NCBI RefSeq assembly: GCF_022669055.1
Contig: NZ_JAJMLW010000001.1
Location: 620,001-684,000 of the forward strand
Reading direction: 5' to 3'
Length of the DNA: 64,000 nucleotides
Source: Adlercreutzia faecimuris
Lineage (GTDB): Bacteria; Actinomycetota; Coriobacteriia; Coriobacteriales; Eggerthellaceae
Of the stretch, positions 32,360 to 41,974 are shown in pieces (position 1 is the stretch's first letter; every line of letters starts with the position of its first letter). The notes beneath the pieces are model-generated. The model saw nothing but the letters and a program-made list of their open reading frames with translations. It was not told where the DNA came from and searched no databases. Made by a program: the position numbers and the translations under genes.

Positions 32360-35300
32360 GTGAGACGGGTGACCGCATGCGTCACCGCGCTCTGCCTGGG
32401 GTTCTCGCTGTTCGGCGCGCCGGCCATCGCCGTCGCCGAGCCGCAGGACCAGGGCAGCCCGCAGGCGCAGCAGACCGAAACGCAGCTGGAAACGAACAAC
32501 GATGATCTTGCCGCCGGAAACCTGGAAGACCAACTGACCCCCGCCGACGCCGCGTCCGCCGCGGCCGCCGCGCCGGGGCCCGACGACGCCGCGGGGGCAG
32601 GCTCCCTCGAGGGCGCCGTCGTCGACGTGGAGCTCACGTCGTTCGTTCCGCGGGCCGCGCTGGCGGCCGACCTGACAGCACAACTGAATACCGAGGACGG
32701 CGCTCCCGTGGGGGAGCCGGTCGCCTTCGCGCCCAAGGCGTCGGCGGCCGCGACCGTCGCCGCGCTCGAGGCCGAGCAGGCCGCGCCCGTGTCCGCCGAC
32801 GCGCCGGCCGACCGCGTGACGGGCGCCTGCCCGTTCTTCGCGCACCTCGGCACGGTGCCCGCCGGCACCTACGTGCTCACCGTGCGCGGCGACGGCTTCG
32901 GCACGTTCAGCCAGCGCCTGGACCTGGCCGACGGCGACCGCGCCGTCCTCAAGCTGGTCGACAGCCTGATGGGCGGCCTGGACGCCGAGGCGGCCGGCGT
33001 GGGTCTGGCGCCCTACGGCGACTTCAACGGCAACGGCGAGGTGGGCTCCGGCGACGCAGGCCTGCTGGCCCGGGCCGTCGCGGCCGCGGCCGCCGGCCGC
33101 GACGCCGAGGCGCGCTTCGACGTGACCGGCGACGGCGCCGTCGACCTGGCCGACGTGCAGGCGCTCGCCGCCACGCTCGGGGCCGCCCGCGAGGGCGCCG
33201 GCGTCCAGGCGGCCGTGCGCCTGACCAAGGACGGCACCCAGATGGCCCCGGCCCTGGCCGCGGGCACCGCGCTGGCCGGCGACGCCGACCTGGCCAGCCT
33301 CTTCATCGACGACGGCGCCACGGTGGCGCTCGTCCCGGCTGACGGCCAGGAGATATCCGGCGCCGCGCCCGTCGAGGTGACGGTGGAGCCCAAGGGCGCC
33401 GAGCTGGCGGGCCTCACCATCCAGGCCCCCGTCGATGCCGAGGGCGCCCCGCGCGCCGGCAGCGTCATCGTCGAGCTGGCCGACGGCACCGGCCAGGAGA
33501 TCCCCTTCGCGGCCGAGGGCGTCCACGTCCTGCGCACGAGCGGCCTGGACGCCACGGGCACGGTCGAGGCCGAAAGCGGCCTGGTGGTCATCGACTTCGG
33601 CACGCGCGTGGCGGTGAAGAAGATCACCATCCGCATCACGGCCACCGCGTCCAACAAGCTGGCCGAGATCGCCACGGTCGAGTTCCTCAACGGCATGGAG
33701 GACCGCATCGCGCCGCCCGACCTCAACATCCCCCGCAACCTCGCGGCCACGGCCGGCGACAAGCGCTTCTCGCTGTCGTGGGACCCGCAGGTCAACGTCA
33801 CCGGCTACGAGGTGGAGGTGTCCCAGGGCGACGCGTCCGAGGTGCGCCCCTGCGTGCTGCCCATGCTGGAGGTGACCTCGCTTTCCACCGGGAAGCTGGC
33901 CAACGAGACCGACTACCAGGTGCGTGTGCGCTCCGTCAACGGCGACTGGCGCAGCCCCTGGGGCGACGCCGCCACCGTCACGCCCCGCGCGAGCAAGGCG
34001 CCGGCGGCCCCCGAGTACGTGAAGGTGGAGGGCGGCTACGGCGAGATCGCCGTGTCGTGGCGCCAGGCCGAAGACGCCGCGCGCTACACCCTGTACTACA
34101 AGGCCGAGGACGAGCCCTCGTTCCACTCCGTCGACGGCATCACCGACACCCGCTACACCGTGGGCGGCCTGCGCAACCGCACCCGCTACCTCGTGTACCT
34201 GACCGCCAGCAACGACTGCGGCACGTCCGGCCCGTCCACCCAGTACAGCGGCACCACCATCGACCGCACGGCGAAAGTGCCCTGGTACCGCCTCATCAAC
34301 CGCACCGTGCAGGACAGCTCCCTCGCGTCGCACATCGTCGACGTGACGGCTGCGCCGCACGACGCGTCCCGCGTGCCCGACTTCGAGCCGCGTCATCTGG
34401 TGGACGGCGACTACGACACCTACTTCTACTCCGCGCGCCACAACGACGGCTGGGGCAACGTGTCGGTCACCTTCGACGACGTCTACCGCATGAGCAGCCT
34501 GGCGCTGACCACCTACCTGGGCAACGGCTACTGCTCGATGCACGAGATTCGCGTGACGGTGGACGACGGCGCGGGCAACCGGGCCACCTATTCCTCGGCC
34601 AACGGCCTGACCTGGGCCGGTATCCCCGACACCCCGAACTCCGTCATGGTGAGCTTCCCCGCCTCGGACGCGAAGACCGTCGAGGTGACCTACTGCCGCG
34701 CCTACTGGGCGCCGGTCACCATCGCCGAGCTGGCCTTCTACGAGCACGACACCCTGGCCGACGACATCGCGGCGCTGTGGGCCGACGACCTGCACACCGT
34801 GCTGGCCGACGGCGCGACCCCCGAGGCCATCGCCAACCTGCGGGCCCGCGTCGAGGCGCCCGACCCCGCCTGCGGCGAGCTGCACCCGCGCCACGACCTG
34901 CTCGCGGCCGAGCTCGACAACGCCCAGGCCGTCCTCGAGGAGCGCGGGCTGCGCGCGCCAGTGGCCGTCGACCCGTCCGTCCGCGCCGCCGTCAACGCCA
35001 ACGTGGGCGGCCTCAACGCCTGGCAGCCGCTGGGCGTGGCCGCGAAGGCGGGCGACGAGGTGGCCGTCTACGTGGGCGGCGCCGGGGCCGCCGCCGGCTC
35101 CGCGACGCCGCTGCGCCTCATCGCCACCCAGTACCACTCCGAGGTGAACGCCTGGCAGAAGACGGTCGTCGGCACGCTCAAGGTGGGCATGAACACCGTC
35201 ACCATCCCCTCGCTCGTGTCGCTGGACGTGGAGAAGGGCGGCGCGCTCTACGTCGAGTACGTGTCGTCTGGCGCGCCGCGCTCCTACGCCGTGCGCGTGG

Positions 35301-37609
35301 TGGGCGGCGCCGACATCCCCGTGCTCGACCTGCACGGGGTGGGCGACGAGGCCGAGCGCCTCGCACGCTGCGCCGACTACGTGCGCGACCTGGACGAGGC
35401 CGTGGCCGCCCTGGAGGCGACCCACGCCGAGGCCGGGCACGCCTACGGCTACGACCCGCGCAACTGCATCGCCAACGCCACCGACGTGGTGGGCGACACC
35501 CTCATGTTCTCCGTCCCCGCCAGCCAGGTGCTGGCCGGCCTGGGGTCGGGTACCGTGGAGGAGCGCGCGGCCAAGGTGAGCCACGCGCTGGCCGAGGCCG
35601 ACGAGATGATGCACCTGTTCTACCAGCACAAGGGCCTGGGGAACCTCACCGCGGCCGAGCAGGAGCGCTTCGGCACGCGCAACGGGCTGCCCACGGCGCG
35701 GCAGAACATCCGCTACATGCGCATGTTCACCGGCGCGTTCATGTACGCCGGCGGCCTGCACATCGGCGTGGAGTGGGGCTCGACGGCCGGCCTGTGCAGC
35801 ACCCAGGGCGTCGCCTTCGATGATGAGGGCCGCTACCAGTCGGGCCACTACTACGGCTGGGGCATCTCCCACGAGATCGGCCACGAGATCAACCAGGGCG
35901 CCTACGCCATCGCCGAGGTGACGAACAACTACTACGCCCAGCTGGCCCAGGGGCAGGACACCAACGCCTCGGCGCGCTGGACCTACCCGGCGCTGTACCG
36001 GCGCGTGACCTCCGGCGTGAAGGGCGCGCCGGCGGGCAAGACGGGCATCGGCATCTACTGGCAGCTGCACCTGGCCTACGACCGGGGCTACAACTTCAAG
36101 ACCTACGACACCTACACCGAGCAGTTCGAGAACCTGTTCTTCGCCCGCGTCGACGCCTACGCCCGCAACCAGGCCATCGCGCCGAAGGCGGCGGAGGGCG
36201 GCGTGGCGCTCACCCTGGCCGGCGCGGACAAGGACAACGCGCTCATGCGGCTGGCCTGTGCGGCGGCCGAGCGCGACCTCATGGCGTACTTCGAGGCGTG
36301 GGGCCTCGCGCCCGACGCGGCCACGCGCGCCTATGCGGCGCAGTTCCCGGCCGAGGAGCGTCCCATCCAGTACATCAGCGACGACGCCCGCGCCTACCAG
36401 CTGGCCGGCGGCCGCTCCACGGCGGCGGCCACCACGGTGCGCGCGTCCGCGAGCCGCGAGCCGAACTCGCCCGACGTGGTGATAGCCCTCGCAGCCGAGG
36501 GCGCCGGCGAGGGGCTGCTGGGCTACGAGATCAGGCGCAACGGCGTGCCGGTGGCCTTCGTCGAGGCCGGTGAGGGCTCCTACACCGACACCATCGCCAC
36601 GGTGAACAACCGCGTCTTCACCTACGAGGTGTGTGGCGTAGACAAGCACCTCAACCGCACGCGGACGGTCACGCTGCCCGCGATGAAGGTGTCCCATGAC
36701 GGCACGCTCGACAAAGCCGGCTGGACGGCGACCACCACGCTGCGCGCGGCCGACGACGCCGTCGAGGCCGAACCGGACGGCGACTCCTGCGGGCTGCCCG
36801 CGTCGTCCGCCGTGGCCCGCGCCATCGACGGCGACGCGTCCACGGCGTTCGCGGGCGCGCTGCCTGCGGGGAGCGCGGAGCCCGCGTCGGTGACCGTCGG
36901 GTTCGGCGAGGAGCTGGCCGTGTGCGCGCTGCGCTACCGCGCCGGCTCGGCCGACGCCATCCGCGACTTCAAGGTGGAGGTGAGCAGCGACGGGGTGCGC
37001 TGGGCCTGCGTGCAGGAGGGCGCCTTCGAGCTGGACGCCGACGGTTGCGCCACCGTGTGGTTCAACCGCGAGGGCGACGGCTGGCTCTACACCTTCGACG
37101 CCTCCTACCTGCGCCTGACGGCGGTGGGGCAGGACGCGGCGTCGGTGGCCGAGCTGGACGTGCTCGGGCCGACGGGCGACGACGTGGACCTGCTGTCCAA
37201 CGGCGTGGGGCGCCTCGGTAGCGACCTGCGCATCGCCGAGGGCGACGTGGTGCCGGCCGGCTCGATGGTCGTCACCGGGTCGTACAAGGGCAACCCCGCC
37301 TACAACGCGCTCAAGCTCTACGACGGCGAGGGCGCGCTCATCCCCGGCACGCAGGTGTTCTTCGCCGACGTGCCCGCGCAGGGCGACCTGGGCGAGACGG
37401 CCGAGGGCCGTTGGCTGTACTACCTGACGCCCGACGAGCTGGCCCAGGTGAGGCAGCCCGCGTCGGTGCGGGCCGAGCTGTACCGCGTCGACGACGCGCA
37501 CAGCCTGGAAGGCGAGCGCCTGGTGGCCGACACACTGCCGGTGGAGGTGCCCGCCGCGCTGCCGACGGTGCAGTTCAACTTCGATCGCGTGACGATGAGG
37601 GAGGCATGA
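32360..37609 (+). CDS. Secreted M60-family metallopeptidase with dockerin, FN3 and F5/8C domains
   Basis: A 1749-residue exported protein. A signal peptide covers residues 1-27 (MRRVTACVTALCLGFSLFGA). After a disordered stretch and a small beta domain comes a type-I dockerin (about 221-278) with two complete calcium loops, DFNGNGEVGSGD (221-232) and DVTGDGAVDLAD (254-265). Two fibronectin-III domains lie at about 457-546 and 548-638 and an F5/8C-like domain at about 655-790. The M60 catalytic region carries HEIGHE at 1171-1176. A second F5/8C-like domain is near 1480-1610. M60 enzymes cleave mucin-type glycoproteins, with F5/8C-type modules binding glycans. There is no anchor motif, so display would depend on the dockerin. 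The GTG at 32360 follows GAGAGG. The stop overlaps the next start (ATGA), coupling it to a cohesin-like partner. Confidence 0.9.
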   Translation: MRRVTACVTALCLGFSLFGAPAIAVAEPQDQGSPQAQQTETQLETNNDDLAAGNLEDQLTPADAASAAAAAPGPDDAAGAGSLEGAVVDVELTSFVPRAALAADLTAQLNTEDGAPVGEPVAFAPKASAAATVAALEAEQAAPVSADAPADRVTGACPFFAHLGTVPAGTYVLTVRGDGFGTFSQRLDLADGDRAVLKLVDSLMGGLDAEAAGVGLAPYGDFNGNGEVGSGDAGLLARAVAAAAAGRDAEARFDVTGDGAVDLADVQALAATLGAAREGAGVQAAVRLTKDGTQMAPALAAGTALAGDADLASLFIDDGATVALVPADGQEISGAAPVEVTVEPKGAELAGLTIQAPVDAEGAPRAGSVIVELADGTGQEIPFAAEGVHVLRTSGLDATGTVEAESGLVVIDFGTRVAVKKITIRITATASNKLAEIATVEFLNGMEDRIAPPDLNIPRNLAATAGDKRFSLSWDPQVNVTGYEVEVSQGDASEVRPCVLPMLEVTSLSTGKLANETDYQVRVRSVNGDWRSPWGDAATVTPRASKAPAAPEYVKVEGGYGEIAVSWRQAEDAARYTLYYKAEDEPSFHSVDGITDTRYTVGGLRNRTRYLVYLTASNDCGTSGPSTQYSGTTIDRTAKVPWYRLINRTVQDSSLASHIVDVTAAPHDASRVPDFEPRHLVDGDYDTYFYSARHNDGWGNVSVTFDDVYRMSSLALTTYLGNGYCSMHEIRVTVDDGAGNRATYSSANGLTWAGIPDTPNSVMVSFPASDAKTVEVTYCRAYWAPVTIAELAFYEHDTLADDIAALWADDLHTVLADGATPEAIANLRARVEAPDPACGELHPRHDLLAAELDNAQAVLEERGLRAPVAVDPSVRAAVNANVGGLNAWQPLGVAAKAGDEVAVYVGGAGAAAGSATPLRLIATQYHSEVNAWQKTVVGTLKVGMNTVTIPSLVSLDVEKGGALYVEYVSSGAPRSYAVRVVGGADIPVLDLHGVGDEAERLARCADYVRDLDEAVAALEATHAEAGHAYGYDPRNCIANATDVVGDTLMFSVPASQVLAGLGSGTVEERAAKVSHALAEADEMMHLFYQHKGLGNLTAAEQERFGTRNGLPTARQNIRYMRMFTGAFMYAGGLHIGVEWGSTAGLCSTQGVAFDDEGRYQSGHYYGWGISHEIGHEINQGAYAIAEVTNNYYAQLAQGQDTNASARWTYPALYRRVTSGVKGAPAGKTGIGIYWQLHLAYDRGYNFKTYDTYTEQFENLFFARVDAYARNQAIAPKAAEGGVALTLAGADKDNALMRLACAAAERDLMAYFEAWGLAPDAATRAYAAQFPAEERPIQYISDDARAYQLAGGRSTAAATTVRASASREPNSPDVVIALAAEGAGEGLLGYEIRRNGVPVAFVEAGEGSYTDTIATVNNRVFTYEVCGVDKHLNRTRTVTLPAMKVSHDGTLDKAGWTATTTLRAADDAVEAEPDGDSCGLPASSAVARAIDGDASTAFAGALPAGSAEPASVTVGFGEELAVCALRYRAGSADAIRDFKVEVSSDGVRWACVQEGAFELDADGCATVWFNREGDGWLYTFDASYLRLTAVGQDAASVAELDVLGPTGDDVDLLSNGVGRLGSDLRIAEGDVVPAGSMVVTGSYKGNPAYNALKLYDGEGALIPGTQVFFADVPAQGDLGETAEGRWLYYLTPDELAQVRQPASVRAELYRVDDAHSLEGERLVADTLPVEVPAALPTVQFNFDRVTMREA

Positions 37610-38538
37610 TGAGAGGGCTTCATCAGACGAGGCGCGCGGGCCGCGCGGGCCTGGCCGGGCGGATGCTGGCGGCGGCGCTGCTGGCGACGCTGCTGCTGAC
37701 GCCGTGCGAGGCGTGGGCCGCGCCGGAGGACGGCGCCCGGGACGGCGGCGCGGCGGCTGCGGCCGGCGCAGGTGGCGCGACTGGCGCGGATGGCGGCGCT
37801 GGCGCGGACGCGGACGCCGGCGCGGGCGCCGGGTCGACGGCGGCGAGTGCGGGCGCGCCCTTGGGCGTGGCGTCGCTGGCCGTGGTCGACGGCGGCATCC
37901 CCGTCACGGTGACCGGGGCGGCGGGCGAGCGCTCGCTGCTGGTGCGCGTGGCGATCGAGGGCGCGGACGGCACCGAGGTGCGCGGGGCGGACTTCGCCTT
38001 CGACGACGCGCTCGAGGGCCGCGCCGTGGTGGCCGAGGCCGTCTACGAGGACGGCGTGATGACGCTGGTCGTGTCCGGGGGCGATGAGCCCCTGGCCGCG
38101 GCCGATGGCGACGGCGTGGTGCCCCTGGGCGTGCTGCGCGTCGAGTGCGCCGGCGCGTCGTCGCAGGTGGCCGTGACGGTCGAGCGCGTGGAGGCCGTGG
38201 ACGGCCGCTTCGCCGCGCGCGCGACGCCGGCCGGCGCCGTGGCGGGCCCCGTGACGCTGGCCGTGGCCGGCGAAGCGGCGCCCGGCGCAGGCGGCGGGGC
38301 CGGTGGAGCCGGCGGCGCGGGCGGGGGCTCGGGCGCCGTCGGCGGCGCCCCGGGTGGCGCGGACGGCGGGGCGTCGGCGGGCGCTGGCGCCGACGCGCCG
38401 GGCGCCTCCGATGGGGCCCCGGCGGCGGGGACGCTGCTCGCCCCGACCGGCGACGCGGCCCCACTGCTGGCCATCGCGATGTGCGTCGTGGTGCTGGCCG
38501 CCGTGGTGGTGCTGGTCATAGCCTGGCGCCGCCGGTAG
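37606..38538 (+). CDS. LAPTG-anchored surface protein with cohesin-like domain
   Basis: A 310-residue protein. A signal peptide (about 1-39, ending AWA) is followed by a Gly/Ala-rich spacer. One beta-rich domain at about 85-220 follows the cohesin pattern: extracellular beta strands, EVRGADFAFDDALEG where cohesins have LxGxxFxLxYD, and a late DGDGVVPLGVLRVE strand. A second Gly/Ala linker leads to LAPTGD, a hydrophobic helix and RRR, a class-E sortase (LAxTG) signal. The ATG overlaps the peptidase stop codon. The combination suggests a one-cohesin wall anchor for the dockerin peptidase. The cohesin call is by pattern only and must be tested by structure prediction. Confidence 0.68.
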   Translation: MMRGLHQTRRAGRAGLAGRMLAAALLATLLLTPCEAWAAPEDGARDGGAAAAAGAGGATGADGGAGADADAGAGAGSTAASAGAPLGVASLAVVDGGIPVTVTGAAGERSLLVRVAIEGADGTEVRGADFAFDDALEGRAVVAEAVYEDGVMTLVVSGGDEPLAAADGDGVVPLGVLRVECAGASSQVAVTVERVEAVDGRFAARATPAGAVAGPVTLAVAGEAAPGAGGGAGGAGGAGGGSGAVGGAPGGADGGASAGAGADAPGASDGAPAAGTLLAPTGDAAPLLAIAMCVVVLAAVVVLVIAWRRR

Positions 38539-38550
38539 GGAAGTATGTGA

Positions 38551-38572
38551 GGGAGGGCCTGCCGGCCCTCCC
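38551..38572 (+). terminator. Terminator hairpin of the M60 operon
   Basis: GGGAGGGCC (38551-38559) and GGCCCTCCC (38564-38572) form a perfect 9-bp stem with a TGCC loop, 12 bases after the stop codon. Only a short TTT follows. Confidence 0.65.
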
Positions 38573-38616
38573 CGCGTTTATGGGCGGGCGTACCCCCACT
38601 CCGAGGTTCTTCGGCT

Positions 38617-38663
38617 ACGCGCGACAACCCTCCCATCACGCAAGCGCCCGGCGCGCTTCCGAG
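38617..38663 (-). repeat. Dispersed repeat family C, copy 2 (partial)
   Basis: The minus strand reads CTCGGAAGCGCGCC then a GCTTGCGTG-like segment and GTCGCGCG, matching the left 47 bases of the 78-base family. A further CGCTTCCGAGTAGGGG copy follows at 38668. The rest of the 437-base gap to 38976 is low-complexity G/C runs plus a possible promoter (TTGATA 38893, TATACT near 38918) and a TTGAGAC motif at 38931. Confidence 0.6.
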
Positions 38664-38975
38664 TAGGGGGATCGCTCGCTTCCGAGTAGGGGCGGCATCC
38701 CCCCCCCTCGTTTCGTGCGTTTTCGCGTAGAGGGGTGGCGCACCCCCCCATTCCGCGCGCCGAGTGCTTTGCGCGTTGGGGGGGGGAGCCGCCCGCGCGT
38801 GAGCACGACGCCTCGCCGGTGGCAGAAACGCCCTCTCCGCCTCTCTTCCTAGATGACGCTTTCGCTTCCTTTTATGGGCTGATCGTGTGGGCTTGATAAC
38901 CTGGTTCATAGGACTACTATACTTCCTAGCTTGAGACACCGAGCACGAAGCGCACGAGAGGGATTCGCCCGCATC

Positions 38976-40907
38976 ATGGCTGACGCCACGCACCACAACG
39001 AAGAGCCGCGCCCGATGGGACGCGCGTCCTCCTCCGAGGGCGGCGTCCCATCGGCTTCTTCAGCACCGGCTGCGCGCCCGCGTGCCCGGGCGGCCGCGTC
39101 CCGGCCCGGCACCCGCCGGCCCCCGCGCGGCGCCCGCCCCCGTACTGCGGCCGACGGGTCCGCCCAGCCCACCCGGCGGCTCGCCGCCGACGCGCCCTCC
39201 CGCCGCGCCTCCGCCGATGACGCGTCCGCCCAGCCCACCCGGCGCCTTCCCGACGACGGCCGCACGCGGCCCCTCGCGGCCGACGCCTCGCGCCCCCGCG
39301 TCTCGCGCGAGCGCGCCCGCGCCGCCGTCCCCGCCGATTCCCCGCGCCCCCGCGCCGCCCGCGGCGCGGAGCAGGACGTCGTCTCCGCCGATGCCCGCGC
39401 CCGAAGCGCGCACGCCGGCGCGCCCGGCGCTCCCCAGACCCCGCGCGGCCAGCGCCCGCCGCGGCAGAACCCCATCGCGCGCCTGGTCAACCAGTGGTTC
39501 GACCGCGTGATGGGCGCCATATCCGACGGTGGCCTCTCCGGCCAGGAAGAGCACTACGCTGCGCATCGCACCACCCGCGACTTCATCTGGAACACGGTGG
39601 GCGTCGGCGCGTGGGGCATGGTGTTCCCCCTGCTCACGATGATCGCCACCCAGCTCATGGGCGTCGAGCAGGCCGGCATGCTCTCCATGGCCTTCGTCAC
39701 CGGTTCGCTTCTGATGATCCTGGCCAACTTCGGCGTGCGCACCTACCAGATATCCGACGTCGAGGAGACGCATTCCTTCGCAGACTACCAGGTCAACCGC
39801 TGGATCACCTGCGTGCTGATGGTGCTGGTGGGCGTCGCCTACTGCTCCATCCGTGGCTACGAGAGCGAGATGTTCTACATCTCCATCGGCATCTACCTCT
39901 ATCGCATGGTGGACGGCCTGGCCGACGTGTACGAGGGCCGCCTCCAGCAGGTGGACAAGCTCTACCTGGCCGGCGCGTCCCAGGCCATCCGCTCGGTGCT
40001 GGCGCTGGTGGTGTTCGCCATCGCGCTGTTCGTGACGCGCAACATGGTGGTGGCCGCCTTCGCCATGGCCATCGCCGCCGCGGCCACCTTCGTGGTGGTC
40101 ACCTACCCGCTCACGCTGCTCGAGACGCCCAAGTCGCGCAAGGCCAGCCCGGCCAGCGTGCTCGCGCTGTTCAAGAACACGGCGCCGCTGTTCGTGGCGC
40201 TGTTCCTGTACGCGGTCATCGACAACATGCCGAAGTTCGTGATGGAGGGCCAGCTCTCCTACGACAACCAGCTGTACTTCAACGCGCTGTACTTTCCGGC
40301 CCAGGGCATCCTCATCACGGCCCAGCTGGTGTACAAGCCGCTGCTCGTGCGCATGGCGGGCGTGTGGCAGGACGCGGGGAAGCGGCGCCAGTTCGACCTG
40401 ATCATGGTGGGGATCCTGCTGGTGATCGTCGGCATCACCGTCGCCAACGTGGCGGTGATGGCGTGGATCGGCGTGCCGGTGATGAGCTTCCTCTACGGCG
40501 TCGACTTCGAGCAGTTCCGCGGCCTCATGCTCATCATGCTGGCGGCGGGCGGCGTGACGGCGGCCATCGACTTTCTGTACCAGACCATCACCGTCATGCG
40601 GCGCCAGAAGGACGTGACCACGCTGTACCTGGTCACCTTCGGGTTCTCGCTGTTCGTGCCCATCCTGCTGGTCACGTTCACGGGGCTGCCCGGCGCCGTG
40701 CTGAGCTACCTCATCGTGATGAGCATCCTGTTCGTGCTGCTGGTGTGGGAGTACTTCCGCATCCGCGCCGACCTGTCCCGCCGCCCGCAGGCGCCGGGCG
40801 CCCCCGTGGCGCCGGCGGCCGTCGCGGGGACGGGAGCTGGCGTGGGCCCCGCTGCGGCATCCGATCTCGCGACCATAGAGCCTGAGGCTCTCGACAAGAA
40901 GGAGTAG
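38976..40907 (+). CDS. Polysaccharide flippase (MOP superfamily) with long disordered N-terminus
   Basis: A 643-residue protein. The first ~190 residues are Arg/Ala/Pro-rich and disordered, an unusual cytoplasmic extension. About 12-14 hydrophobic segments follow from TTRDFIWNTVGVGAWG onward, in the style of Wzx/MATE-type lipid-linked sugar exporters. The C-terminal tail is Ala/Pro-rich. I chose the ATG at 38976. It is followed three bases later by a DUF4013 gene. No glycosyltransferase lies nearby, so the translocated saccharide is unknown. Confidence 0.8.
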   Translation: MADATHHNEEPRPMGRASSSEGGVPSASSAPAARPRARAAASRPGTRRPPRGARPRTAADGSAQPTRRLAADAPSRRASADDASAQPTRRLPDDGRTRPLAADASRPRVSRERARAAVPADSPRPRAARGAEQDVVSADARARSAHAGAPGAPQTPRGQRPPRQNPIARLVNQWFDRVMGAISDGGLSGQEEHYAAHRTTRDFIWNTVGVGAWGMVFPLLTMIATQLMGVEQAGMLSMAFVTGSLLMILANFGVRTYQISDVEETHSFADYQVNRWITCVLMVLVGVAYCSIRGYESEMFYISIGIYLYRMVDGLADVYEGRLQQVDKLYLAGASQAIRSVLALVVFAIALFVTRNMVVAAFAMAIAAAATFVVVTYPLTLLETPKSRKASPASVLALFKNTAPLFVALFLYAVIDNMPKFVMEGQLSYDNQLYFNALYFPAQGILITAQLVYKPLLVRMAGVWQDAGKRRQFDLIMVGILLVIVGITVANVAVMAWIGVPVMSFLYGVDFEQFRGLMLIMLAAGGVTAAIDFLYQTITVMRRQKDVTTLYLVTFGFSLFVPILLVTFTGLPGAVLSYLIVMSILFVLLVWEYFRIRADLSRRPQAPGAPVAPAAVAGTGAGVGPAAASDLATIEPEALDKKE

Positions 40908-40909
40908 AT

Positions 40910-41974
40910 ATGACCGACCACAACGATCCCGCCCAGCAGGGCGCGCCCGCGCCCCAGCCCGAGGGCGCGCCGGCCGCGCAGCCCGGCGCCGCGCAGCAGC
41001 CGGCGCCCGCGGCGCAGCCCCAGGGCGTCCCGGCCGGCGCCGCGGCGATCCCGCCGCAGGGCGCCTACCAGCAGCCCGGCTACCAGGCCCAGCCCGGCCC
41101 GGGCGCTGCCCCGGGCGGCCCCGGCGCCCCGGTGCCGCCGCAGCCGCAGTCGCCCTACGGCGCCGCGCCCGTGCCGCCGCAGCCCCAGCCCGTCGAGCCG
41201 CGCCCGGTCTACGCCGAGGGCTGCGTGAAGGCGGCGCTGAACGACCTCACCACGTCGGAGGGCTGGAAGGGCCGCATGGTGCTGCTCGGCCTCATCGGCT
41301 GCGTGCCCATCCTTAACTTCGTCGTGTACGGCTACGGCCTCAACTGGTCGCGCGAGGTGCCCTTCGGCGCCAAGACCCCGATGCCGCGCCAGATGGTGAG
41401 CGGCCGCAACTTCGAGATCGGCTTCTACTACTTCGTGATCGCGCTCGTCGTGGGGCTGGTCGTCGGCATCGCGTCGGCCATCGTGGGCTGGGTGCCGCTG
41501 CTCGGCTGGGCGGCCGCCCTGGCGTTGATGCTGTTCTCGGCCATGTTCACCCTGCTGCTGGGCACGCGCATGGCCATGATGGGATCCCTCGGCGAGGGCT
41601 TCCAGGTCGGTCGCGCCTGGGACGTGCTCAAGCGCAACTGGACGGGCCTGCTGGCCGCCGGCGTGCTGCCCGACCTGGTCGTCGGCCTCGTGCTGCTGGT
41701 GGTGGGCGTCCTGTTCATGGGCATCGGCTTCGCCGGGATGATCGGGCCGCTGATGGCCCTGAGCAGCGGCGCCACCGCCGGCTCGGCGGCCATGGCCGTG
41801 GGGTCGATGGGGATCATCGGCTTTGTGCTCGTGCTGGTGTGGTACGTGCTGTGCGCCGCCGGCTCGGCCATGGCGACGATCGTCTCGCTGCGCGCCGTCG
41901 CGCACTGGGTGGGCCGCTACGCCCCCGAGTGGGCCGCCGACGCCTGGCGCGCCGTCCAGACGCCCCGCTACTAG
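40910..41974 (+). CDS. DUF4013-family membrane protein
   Basis: A 354-residue protein. The N-terminal ~100 residues are Pro/Gln/Ala-rich and disordered. The rest has about six hydrophobic segments with the DUF4013-like blocks YGYGLNWSREVPFGAKTPMP and AWDVLKRNWTGLLAAG. An AAGGAG ribosome site overlaps the end of the flippase gene. Function unknown; operon position suggests a link to envelope transport. Confidence 0.8.
   Translation: MTDHNDPAQQGAPAPQPEGAPAAQPGAAQQPAPAAQPQGVPAGAAAIPPQGAYQQPGYQAQPGPGAAPGGPGAPVPPQPQSPYGAAPVPPQPQPVEPRPVYAEGCVKAALNDLTTSEGWKGRMVLLGLIGCVPILNFVVYGYGLNWSREVPFGAKTPMPRQMVSGRNFEIGFYYFVIALVVGLVVGIASAIVGWVPLLGWAAALALMLFSAMFTLLLGTRMAMMGSLGEGFQVGRAWDVLKRNWTGLLAAGVLPDLVVGLVLLVVGVLFMGIGFAGMIGPLMALSSGATAGSAAMAVGSMGIIGFVLVLVWYVLCAAGSAMATIVSLRAVAHWVGRYAPEWAADAWRAVQTPRY

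Noticed and set aside
32243-37501. A 1752-codon minus-strand frame opposite the M60 peptidase
   Set aside because: Same shadow effect; the plus-strand protein has a signal peptide, clear domains and the HEIGHE motif.
37738-37870. Collagen-like or structural repeat in the cohesin-like protein
   Set aside because: The Gly/Ala-rich stretches lack a strict triplet pattern and look like flexible linkers.
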